NCBI GenBank assembly: GCA_947166905.1
Contig: CAMVFZ010000006.1
Coordinates: forward strand, 1-64,000
Source: an uncultured Prevotellaceae bacterium
GTDB lineage: Bacteria; Bacteroidota; Bacteroidia; Bacteroidales; UBA932
Direction of reading: 5' to 3'
Length of the DNA: 64,000 nucleotides
Shown: piece after piece, positions 43,922 through 50,334 of the stretch
How the letters are laid out: each line of letters starts with the position of its first letter
Numbering within the stretch: the first letter of the stretch is position 1
The notes under the pieces: model-generated
What the model was told of the DNA's origin: nothing
Databases searched by the model: none
Seen by the model: the letters and a program-made list of their open reading frames with translations, nothing else
Translations under genes and position numbers: made by a program

Positions 43922-43933
43922 ATTCGGATTTAT
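43918..43933. repeat. Palindrome copy at stop of gene 43619
   Basis: ATAAATTCGGATTTAT overlaps the TAA stop codon, mirroring the copy at the start codon. Confidence 0.75.
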
Positions 43934-44295
43934 CGGCATTTCCTCGCACCTTCTTGATATAGGTCATTCTCAAAATGTGGTACAAATGTGTCCATTTTTG
44001 GTGGATGCAAATAATAAGACCCTGCAAGGTGTTTGAAAATCAACAACTTACCGGTCTTTTTCGTGCCTCGGACGGGAGCTAGAAGACTTGTGGCTATTGT
44101 GTATTCTTGGTGGCTATTGAAGGATTTGTCTATCAAGTGGTTGATATAATCCAGCGGTGTATTCAAATAATGAACGGAAAATGCGACCAATTTTTCAGGA
44201 ACGCGACCAAATGCGACCGAAAAATTGATGCAATTTAAACAACAGAAACCGGGGTTGAATACAACACTTGTATTGTACAATACAAATATTGTTTT
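43934..44295. other. Intergenic stretch containing module 3
   Basis: No gene. A hairpin equivalent to a tRNA trailer (AATAAGACC ... GGTCTTTTT, 44014-44062), repeat module 3 and a TTGTAT/ATACAA inverted repeat at about 44269-44286 just upstream of the promoter of the TA-like pair. Confidence 0.7.
44057..44220 (+). repeat. tRNA-Leu-end repeat module 3
   Basis: Begins TTTTTCGTGCCTCGGACGGG, the closest match to the tRNA-Leu 3' end and its T-run, then the shared ~110-bp stretch, then GCGACCAA motifs at 44182 and 44201-44219. Confidence 0.88.
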
Positions 44296-44303
44296 TATCT
44301 TTG
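44269..44303 (+). promoter_or_regulatory. Promoter and putative operator of the TA-like pair
   Basis: TATCTTTG at 44296-44303 is the -7 element. A TTGTAT / ATACAA inverted repeat sits ~10-25 bp upstream, where an HTH antitoxin would repress. Confidence 0.6.
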
Positions 44304-44316
44304 CAAAAAGACTGTT

Positions 44317-44874
44317 ATGACGTTTGATAAGATACTTGACGATAAGCGGCTGTGGGCTGTGAAATATGATGGGGAAAAGGCTAATTGTTTTGACCAACTG
44401 TTCTCCACTTGGTATGACATGAATTGGCTTCGGTCTTTCTTTCAGGAGAACCTTGCAGATCTGTCATCATACTTCCATATCACGGACGTTTATGAAGCAG
44501 TAATGGAAACTATCGATGAGGCAAAGAGGTTGGAGTGTGTGATGATGGATATAACTCCGGATGCGAATCTGGACCTTCTGTTCAAACATCTAGAAAACAG
44601 CCGATTCTCGGAGATGACGCTTGGTAGAGAGAAGGCATATGGAGCAGGTGGGTATCGACACCAATCTTGGCTTAGAATCTATGCCATCAAGATAGAACCA
44701 GGTGTGTATCTTGTCACGGGTGGCGCTATTAAACTAACGGCTACAATGGAAGAGCGCCGTCACACCATGGAAGAACTAGCAAAGTTGGAGCGTGTAAGAA
44801 ACTATTTGCTGGATAACGGCGTATATGATTTAAACGGTTTTAATGATTACGTAGATAATGAGCAGGGCAATTGA
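44317..44874 (+). CDS. Putative toxin-like protein paired with an HTH gene
   Basis: 185 aa, cytoplasmic. The C-terminal half (RIYAIKIEPGVYLVTGGAIK, HTMEELAKLERVRNYLL) resembles proteins found upstream of XRE-type regulators in Bacteroidales TA-like pairs, a HigB/RelE-like arrangement. The catalytic fold is not certain. It overlaps the HTH gene by 17 bp, with the toxin-like gene first. Confidence 0.6.
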   Translation: MTFDKILDDKRLWAVKYDGEKANCFDQLFSTWYDMNWLRSFFQENLADLSSYFHITDVYEAVMETIDEAKRLECVMMDITPDANLDLLFKHLENSRFSEMTLGREKAYGAGGYRHQSWLRIYAIKIEPGVYLVTGGAIKLTATMEERRHTMEELAKLERVRNYLLDNGVYDLNGFNDYVDNEQGN

Positions 44875-45292
44875 ATTTCTGGAGGCGCATCAGTCTCCTA
44901 CACCTTCACGCTGGCGCGAAGATGCACAGTGGCGAAGAGACAATGAATATTGGCTCCAATATTCTCGATATATTACGCTCCAGGTATTGCGTGCCATGGA
45001 TGAGCAGTCTGTTACTCAAGTGGAGCTTGCCAAACGCATGGGCTGTACGCAGCAGTATGTTTCAAACTTGTTAAAAGGCTGTTCCAACATGACGCTTGAA
45101 ACGATCGCGCGTTTGGAGAATGCCTTGAGTATCGACCTTATCAAATCGGCCCTTACATATGTTCACGGATACGGCTCACCTGTATCTTCCCGTCCCCAAT
45201 ACCTTAATGATTCTGCAGGGGAAGAACTTGATCCCGATATCAAAACAAGTGATTACGTTGACGGTTATAGGCCTCGTAGAAAAAGCAAATGA
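44858..45292 (+). CDS. XRE-family HTH protein, putative antitoxin
   Basis: 144 aa. HTH_3 domain at about residues 48-100 (SVTQVELAKRMGCTQQYVSN, then LLKGCSNMTLETIARLENAL). The N-terminal extension is probably the partner-binding part. Translational overlap with the preceding gene supports a toxin-antitoxin unit with autoregulation through the inverted repeat near 44269. Confidence 0.8.
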   Translation: MSRAIEFLEAHQSPTPSRWREDAQWRRDNEYWLQYSRYITLQVLRAMDEQSVTQVELAKRMGCTQQYVSNLLKGCSNMTLETIARLENALSIDLIKSALTYVHGYGSPVSSRPQYLNDSAGEELDPDIKTSDYVDGYRPRRKSK

Positions 45293-45323
45293 ACTATTCG
45301 GCAATACCGAACAGTTCAAACTG

Positions 45324-45459
45324 TTTTTTGTGCCTCGGGCGGTGGTATACGAATCGGTGGCTATCGTGTATTCTTGGTGGCTATTGAAGGATTTGTCTAT
45401 CAAGTGGTTGCTATGACTCAGCGGTGTGTCCAAATAATGAGCGGAAAATGCGACCAAAT
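45324..45459 (+). repeat. tRNA-Leu-end repeat module 4
   Basis: TTTTTTGTGCCTCGGGCGG followed by the shared stretch and one GCGACCAAAT. Upstream, GAACTATTCGG / CCGAACAGTTC (45292-45314) is a hairpin in the trailer position. It lies nearest to the intact tRNA. Confidence 0.85.
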
Positions 45460-45481
45460 CAAACAGTAGCTTTCTTTGGCG

Positions 45482-46267
45482 TTATTTGACAATAGAGAAT
45501 ACAAATGAGGGATGAATCCATTCGCCTCGGATGTAGTCTCCAAATTCTTCGGGGGAATCATTAAGATACTTTGCCAGATCCTTTTCCAAGGCATCTTTCT
45601 CTGCCAAGTCGGAAGGTTTTAACAGCGTAACAGTCCATTTGTGTAATGCGGTGCTATATTTAGCTTCAAAGCGGTAGTGTCCTTTATCCAGTCCGTAGGA
45701 ATCTGATGGAAACTTCTTTAAATAAGGGACTAGTCTCATTCTTCCTTCATTGGAACTAAACACAGCCTGGTTATGATAGATTTGGCTTAGAGATGCGGCT
45801 CCCTGTGTTACGGAAACGACGATTTCCTCTTCATAATCCCTGTCGAATCCCATATGGTGGTAGCGGATGATATTCCCTCGGCCGGCAATCATTTCTCCAG
45901 ACAACCACTCCGCGCAGATTCTACCGTTATTATCATAACGACTAAGGGTCTTGAGTATAACACTGTAATCGCAGTCTTTGGGTAAGTATTGCTCGTCGTA
46001 CATGACGACCTTTTCTAAGTATAGCATACCGTCGCTGATGGACCAGTAAGCAACATATCCCCTATAATTTCCCGTTGATCGCCCTTCCCACTTAAAGGCC
46101 TTTTGCAAGCTAACATAGGATCGGGAATCTAATTCTTCAAGAGGGGTATACAATAGTTTCCATTCTTCACCATCCAGAATAAGGATATCACCCTCCTGAG
46201 CAGTTCCCCAGGCGAGAAAATGAAACAGTAATAAACAGATTATTATTGTGACCGGGCGCTTTCCCAT
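45482..46267 (-). CDS. Hypothetical exported protein, 261 aa
   Basis: Signal peptide MGKRPVTIIICLLLFHFLAW ending near GTAQ; the ATG at 46267 is chosen for this reason and follows a minus-strand TAnnTTTG at 46284-46291. No family recognised. It is the only minus-strand cargo gene between the last repeat module and the tRNA. Confidence 0.65.
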   Translation of the reverse strand: MGKRPVTIIICLLLFHFLAWGTAQEGDILILDGEEWKLLYTPLEELDSRSYVSLQKAFKWEGRSTGNYRGYVAYWSISDGMLYLEKVVMYDEQYLPKDCDYSVILKTLSRYDNNGRICAEWLSGEMIAGRGNIIRYHHMGFDRDYEEEIVVSVTQGAASLSQIYHNQAVFSSNEGRMRLVPYLKKFPSDSYGLDKGHYRFEAKYSTALHKWTVTLLKPSDLAEKDALEKDLAKYLNDSPEEFGDYIRGEWIHPSFVFSIVK

Positions 46268-46283
46268 ATGCTTGCTACGTATG

Positions 46284-46291
46284 CAAAAATA
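46284..46291 (-). promoter_or_regulatory. Promoter of gene 45482-46267
   Basis: TATTTTTG on the minus strand, 17 bp before the ATG. Confidence 0.65.
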
Positions 46292-46452
46292 ATACCTAGA
46301 TATTCCCTGCACCTATTTGCGGAGTCTGTCTTTAATGGGGAATAAAACCGTGACCAAATGCAACCAAATTTGGTGAAAGACCGTTTTTCGGAGCGAAGCG
46401 ACCCAGGGGAGTTTGAGGGGGAACGCCCCCTCATTCATAAGATATCTGGCAC
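46292..46452. other. Intergenic remnant between cargo and tRNA-Leu
   Basis: It contains a last TGACCAAATGCAACCAAAT pair (46351-46369) and a GC-rich tract with GAGCGAAGCGACCC and a GAGGGGG-AACG-CCCCCTC hairpin near 46414-46432. No gene. It is probably the end of the integrated DNA closest to the tRNA. Confidence 0.5.
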
Positions 46453-46483
46453 AAAAAGAGCAGCGAGATTCGCTGCTCTTTTT
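46453..46483 (-). terminator. Terminator of tRNA-Leu
   Basis: AAAAAGAGCAGCGA / TCGCTGCTCTTTTT, a strong hairpin directly after the tRNA 3' end on the minus strand. The modules 2-4 carry unrelated hairpins in the same place. Confidence 0.88.
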
Positions 46484-46484
46484 G

Positions 46485-46786
46485 TGCCTCGGACGGGACT
46501 CGAACCCGTACAGACCTTGCGGTCCAAGGGATTTTCTTACCACTATGGCTTACGCCACCATCTCTGTTTGTGGTCTGGACTATTCCTTCACCGTGAAGCT
46601 ATCAGCTCTTTAGGTGTGTCGTGTCTAGTCTCTGCACCTTCCTCTTTTCAGAGGCTTGGCTCAAGATTGCCCTCGGCATTACCCGTTAAGGTTTCCTTGA
46701 ATTTACGACATTCTACAACTCTCTTTTCAGAAAGCGCACTCAAATTATGTCTAAGTCCCTCGTGTCTACCATTCCACCACCAAGGC
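46485..46786 (-). tRNA. tRNA-Leu(UAA), interrupted by a group I intron
   Basis: Exon 1 is 46786-46753 (34 nt) and exon 2 is 46535-46485 (51 nt); joined they give an 85-nt class II tRNA. Acceptor stem GCCTTGG/CCGAGGC with discriminator A, D-arm GTGGAATGGTAGACAC, anticodon stem AGGGA/TCCCT with loop CTTAAAA (anticodon TAA), long variable arm GGACC-GCAA-GGTCT and T-arm ACGGG-TTCGAGT-CCCGT. CCA is not encoded. A TAnnTTTG promoter lies 12 bp upstream. Its 3' end is the sequence copied in the four repeat modules of the islet. Confidence 0.93.
46536..46752 (-). ncRNA. Group I self-splicing intron in tRNA-Leu(UAA)
   Basis: 217 nt, inserted between U34 and A35 of the anticodon, as in cyanobacterial and plastid tRNA-Leu introns. 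Exon 1 ends in U and the intron ends in G, as splicing chemistry requires. Core elements read GGCAATCTTGAGCCAAGCC (Q/P6 region), GGTGCAGAGACTAGAC (R) and GGAATAGTCC (S). Pairings that I can draw: P1 ACTT/GAGT, P3 TGTCGT/ACGACA, P4 TCAAG/CTTGA, P7 GACTA (46630-46626) / TAGTC (46582-46578), and P10 ATTT/AAAT. No homing endonuclease ORF. Confidence 0.93.
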
Positions 46787-46797
46787 AGTTGGGGTTA

Positions 46798-46805
46798 CAA
46801 AGATA
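46798..46805 (-). promoter_or_regulatory. Promoter of tRNA-Leu
   Basis: TATCTTTG on the minus strand, 12 bp upstream of the tRNA 5' end. Confidence 0.7.
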
Positions 46806-46832
46806 ATCAGTTGAATCGGATTTACAAAAAAA

Positions 46833-46860
46833 GAGACCGTATTCGTTTGAACACGGTCCC
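46833..46860 (-). terminator. Terminator after the outer-membrane protein gene
   Basis: GGGACCGTGTTC / GAATACGGTCTC hairpin followed by a T-run on the minus strand, 26 bp after the stop of gene 46886. It separates that operon from the tRNA transcript. Confidence 0.8.
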
Positions 46861-46885
46861 CTTTTAAATCTTAAACGCTTAACTG

Positions 46886-47461
46886 TTAGAAGCGATAACC
46901 AATGCTGAATGAAAGGCCCTTGATTCTGGCGCCAACAAGCTTGGTAAGGCTGTACTGATACTCTGCCCTAAGCATAATGTTGCCAATGAAGGCATGGACA
47001 CCAGCCTGAAGGCAAACCTGATACCTATTACCATCCAAGCCGTCTTTGCTGAACCAATTAACATCTCCATAAAGAGGGTTGTTTTTGGTCTTTCCATAGA
47101 GATAATCGCGGGATGCTATACCAAGGAACGGGAAAACGAATGCATTTTCGCTTGCGTCAATTTTGTAGAGCATATCCAATGCGATTTTTCCAGACCAGAA
47201 CTTAGTCTTAATGCCGTTCTCAGACTTCCAGTTGTAGGTAACATCAACATTGTAATCCCAGAAGAAATTACCCATGTTGATTTGGTTAAGATCGCCGATA
47301 CCAAGGTGGACACCAGGCAAAGTGATACCATCAGCCCTCATGGAAGTATAACCAGCATAAACATAGTTGGTAACCTCTGACTCGCCCCAATACTGGGCGG
47401 AAGCGTTTGTGCCAAATGCAGCAATAGCTACAGCGGCAATGATCATTTTGAACTTTTTCAT
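46886..47461 (-). CDS. Outer-membrane beta-barrel-like protein, 191 aa
   Basis: Signal peptide MKKFKMIIAAVAIAAFGTNA followed by alternating strands ending in the aromatic GLSFSIGYRF, the usual terminal signature of outer-membrane barrels. Function unknown. It lies 36 bp after the beta-propeller lipoprotein gene and shares its transcript. Confidence 0.75.
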   Translation of the reverse strand: MKKFKMIIAAVAIAAFGTNASAQYWGESEVTNYVYAGYTSMRADGITLPGVHLGIGDLNQINMGNFFWDYNVDVTYNWKSENGIKTKFWSGKIALDMLYKIDASENAFVFPFLGIASRDYLYGKTKNNPLYGDVNWFSKDGLDGNRYQVCLQAGVHAFIGNIMLRAEYQYSLTKLVGARIKGLSFSIGYRF

Positions 47462-47497
47462 ATTGATACTTGTGTTAAGTGTTATTAATGCCGATAA

Positions 47498-48511
47498 TTA
47501 CAGGTTGAACCTCATCTTCCAAACATTGAACGACTTGTCCTTGGAAGCTCTTGAGGAAATGAAGTACAGAGACTTGCCGTCCGGGCCCCATACAGGGTTG
47601 CAGTCTATTGCAGGGTGATAGGTAAGCTGAACAAACTGGCTTCCATCAATCCTGACTGCGAAGATATCCAGATTCTTAACCTTGCCGGCAGAGCTCTTGG
47701 AGCTACCCTGGACAGCAACCCACTTGCCGTCGGGAGAGATAGCCGGGTTGGAGAAACCACGTTCTTTGTCTGCAAGGATAAGGGTCTCGATTCCGGTCAC
47801 GAAGTTAACGTGCCAGATCTGGCTTACGCCCTCGTCAGAGTTGCGTACGCAAAGGAACTCGCTGTCGCCTTCGCCAATAGGGCAAACATTGTAACCCTTG
47901 GCGCAGAAGGTAAGAGTACCATCGTTGATATCAAGGCACCAGATAGCGACACCTGAGTTGTCATGGCGAGTAAAGTAAAGGCTGTGGCCGTTCTTTGCCA
48001 TAACAGGATTGTCGTCATTGTTATTGCTTGTGAGCTGACGCATAACGCTACCGGCCTTTGCGCTTACAGAATGGATCTGCCACTTGTAGTTGCCTACATA
48101 ATCTGTAAAATAGATGTTGCCGTCAGGGCCATAGCTGAAGTCATAAACATCCCTGAAAGTGCGCTGGGTGCTGGTTCCGGCAGCTGTAGCCTTGCGAACC
48201 ATTACATTGCGCTGCTTGTTGGATACTGTCAGGTAAGCGAGGTCCTGGCCATCAGGAGCAATGGACAGAACCTTTCCCGTACCCCAATACATACCCTGCT
48301 TCTTGCAACCGCCGATTGAAGTACGGCCGAAGTTCATAGGTGTTGATGTAAATGTGTTTCCGACTACTGAATTCTTGCTTTCGTCGGTTATTTTCTGGAT
48401 GCTGAGGCCGCTCTCCTCTGCAACATAAGAATCAAGAGTAATGCCTGCTCCACCGCAAGACATGACTGCAGCAAAAGCCGCAAAAATACCCACACAATTT
48501 AAGATTTTCAT
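47498..48511 (-). CDS. TolB/WD40-like beta-propeller lipoprotein
   Basis: 337 aa. Lipoprotein signal (MKILNCVGIFAAFAAVMSCG) then PD40-type repeats (SIAPDGQDLAYLTV, SYGPDGNIYFTDYVG, AISPDGKWVAVQGS, VWGPDGKSLYFISSR). It is probably an envelope binding protein. It is not TolB itself: no Tol/Pal genes are near. Confidence 0.82.
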   Translation of the reverse strand: MKILNCVGIFAAFAAVMSCGGAGITLDSYVAEESGLSIQKITDESKNSVVGNTFTSTPMNFGRTSIGGCKKQGMYWGTGKVLSIAPDGQDLAYLTVSNKQRNVMVRKATAAGTSTQRTFRDVYDFSYGPDGNIYFTDYVGNYKWQIHSVSAKAGSVMRQLTSNNNDDNPVMAKNGHSLYFTRHDNSGVAIWCLDINDGTLTFCAKGYNVCPIGEGDSEFLCVRNSDEGVSQIWHVNFVTGIETLILADKERGFSNPAISPDGKWVAVQGSSKSSAGKVKNLDIFAVRIDGSQFVQLTYHPAIDCNPVWGPDGKSLYFISSRASKDKSFNVWKMRFNL

Positions 48512-48557
48512 AACGTAAAATTTTAGAATTATTTGCCTTTCACCGTGTTAAAACGTT

Positions 48558-48565
48558 CAAATATA
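48558..48565 (-). promoter_or_regulatory. Promoter of the propeller/barrel operon
   Basis: TATATTTG on the minus strand matches TAnnTTTG, 47 bp before the ATG at 48511. Confidence 0.6.
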
Positions 48566-48603
48566 TAAAAACGTATTTGTTTTTGCAATAGTTTGGGCTG
48601 TTT

Positions 48604-49320
48604 TTAGGGTGCGTAGGCCAACGTGGCTACGGAAATTGTGAGATTCGGAGCGGCGGCAAGCAGGGCTTGGCGGGCTGCAAAAAGAGTGGCTCCGGTGGTA
48701 AATACGTCATCAATAAGAAGGATATGACAGGGCGCCGCAGGGGGCTGGCCGACGGCGCGAAAGGCACGAGCGACGTTGGCCAGGCGCTCTTCCTGGGAGA
48801 GCGCAGTCTGGGAGCCGGTGGCGCGCGCTTTGCGCAGGAGATCCGTGCGCAGGGGCGCGTCCAACGCGGCGGAAACGCCGCGGGCAATCAGCTCTGCCTG
48901 ATTGTAACCGCGCTTCCAGCGGCGGCGCCAGTGCAGGGGAACGGGCACTACGGCCGTGACCGGCGTCTGGAAGCCTGCCTCTGCGAGCCGCGCCCCCAGC
49001 TGCCTCCCCAGCCACTCCCCCAGCCCGGAGTTCCCGCCGTACTTCACAGCCTTGGTAAGGCTCTCGTATTCGCCCTGGTAATAGAACAGGGCGGTAGCAC
49101 GGGAATATGGCTGGTACGGAGCATCATCGGGCAGAGCCTTCTGGATAAGGCTATTGAAGGCATCGGCCATCTTGTTATGGGGAGTAGTCCAGAAATAGGT
49201 GAAAGGGATATCGGCCAGGCAGCTCAGACACAAATGCCGCTCATTGCGCAACAACCGCTCCCCGCAGCACACACACCGCGCCGGAATCAGCAAATCCCTA
49301 ACCACCTCGAACACTGCCAT
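48604..49320 (-). CDS. ComF family protein / amidophosphoribosyltransferase-like
   Basis: 238 aa. N-terminal Cys4 zinc finger (CVCCGERLLRNERHLCLSCL) and a C-terminal type I phosphoribosyltransferase domain with the PRPP loop ILLIDDVFTTGATL and RGYNQAELIARG. ComF proteins take part in DNA uptake in competent bacteria; in other lineages the role is unclear. Standard length. Confidence 0.92.
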   Translation of the reverse strand: MAVFEVVRDLLIPARCVCCGERLLRNERHLCLSCLADIPFTYFWTTPHNKMADAFNSLIQKALPDDAPYQPYSRATALFYYQGEYESLTKAVKYGGNSGLGEWLGRQLGARLAEAGFQTPVTAVVPVPLHWRRRWKRGYNQAELIARGVSAALDAPLRTDLLRKARATGSQTALSQEERLANVARAFRAVGQPPAAPCHILLIDDVFTTGATLFAARQALLAAAPNLTISVATLAYAP

Positions 49321-49334
49321 AAATCCAACGATAA

Positions 49335-49400
49335 GCTTCCAATGCTGATCATCAGCAAGTTACACATTTTAACCCCACGGAAAAACGGGATAGGAACAAC
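49335..49400. repeat. REP-like sequence, left of transposase
   Basis: CAATGCTGATCATCAGCAAG, then TTACACATTTTAACCCC. It resembles 50212-50242 on the other side of the transposase gene in direct orientation. Confidence 0.65.
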
Positions 49401-49443
49401 AAGGCTTCCAATTTCTTGTCTAAATCCCAATTAAGGATATCCT

Positions 49444-50109
49444 TCAACGAGACTCCGGGGTAGCGTTTTTTAAGCACCGCCGTAAATCCTGAATAGAAAG
49501 CATCCGAGCGACCGACGAATGACTTATGATATGATTGACCAGAATGCCAATTTCATGCTCAGATAAATGTCTAGCAAGGTTTTCAAGAACAGCATAAGTA
49601 AGGGGTCTAAGTCGGAATCTTAAAGCCGATACTCTTTCCATAGCAAAGAGTAAATCCTTGGATATTTGCCCCTCTACACTCTGTTTTTTGAGCATAAAAT
49701 TCCATTTGAACAGCTCTGGTCGCTTACAAAGATGCCTTTCTACTGGATTATTTACCACATTGGCATAAACTGAGCGCTTCTCTTTATTTCCATATTTGGG
49801 AGCACTCCCAAAAGCATCAAACACCTGACCGTTTTTGCCATAAGCCGTGTTCCATTCTCTGGCAAACCTTCGACTGGATTCATGCTCAAAAAGAGTCAAT
49901 TGTTTGAGATTGCCCGCCTGCGCAATAGAATGTATATGATCTGGCATGAAACACAGACCTAGTATTTTAATTCTATATTTCACAGCGAGGACCGAATAAA
50001 GCGTAAAATAGACTAGATAGTCTTTGATTGAATAAAAAATCAAAAATCCATCTCTACGCCTCTTATAAATGTGCATCCAAGCATCTGCACTAAACCGCCT
50101 ACTACCCAT
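49444..50109 (-). CDS. REP-associated tyrosine transposase (RAYT, Y1/HUH family)
   Basis: 221 aa. The HUH motif is PDHIHSI, and the catalytic Tyr is probably in SVYANVVNNPVERH. IS200-like domain in the N-terminal ~150 residues, then an alpha-helical tail (LARHLSEHEIGILVNHIISH). Such single-copy transposases process flanking REP hairpins. REP-like sequences lie on both sides, so this is a candidate REPtron. Confidence 0.83.
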   Translation of the reverse strand: MGSRRFSADAWMHIYKRRRDGFLIFYSIKDYLVYFTLYSVLAVKYRIKILGLCFMPDHIHSIAQAGNLKQLTLFEHESSRRFAREWNTAYGKNGQVFDAFGSAPKYGNKEKRSVYANVVNNPVERHLCKRPELFKWNFMLKKQSVEGQISKDLLFAMERVSALRFRLRPLTYAVLENLARHLSEHEIGILVNHIISHSSVARMLSIQDLRRCLKNATPESR

Positions 50110-50211
50110 CTCACTTCAAAGGGATAAGACTTGTAATCCCCTCTCTACAAAAGTACGAATCCTTGATGGATTATCAAAGAAACGTAGGGCATTTTTTGTT
50201 TTAAGGTTCCG

Positions 50212-50276
50212 ATGCTGATTATCAAGCAGTTGCGCATTTTAACTCCCGTAAAAATATGGAGTTAAAATGCGCAACT
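50212..50276. repeat. REP hairpin right of transposase
   Basis: CGATGCTGATTATCAAGCAG followed by a long palindrome, GTTGCGCATTTTAACTCC / GGAGTTAAAATGCGCAAC around a short A-rich loop, then CTCGCTGATATTC. Palindrome plus conserved GCTGAT head is typical of REP units. The remainder of 50110-50334 holds nothing that I can name. Confidence 0.7.
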
Positions 50277-50334
50277 CGCTGATATTCAACGCTGGCGTTA
50301 AGCTCAGAAAAACAACCCAGCGCGAAAAGATAAT

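Noticed and set aside
35355..46485. Chromosomal integron cassette array
   Set aside because: Small genes between repeats recall an integron, but there is no integron integrase, the repeats lack attC-type RYYYAAC core sites and imperfect hairpin layout, and their conserved start is a tRNA-Leu 3' end.
46358..46867. 169-aa plus-strand frame across the tRNA-Leu
   Set aside because: It runs through the tRNA exons and the group I intron; the RNA gene explains the sequence.
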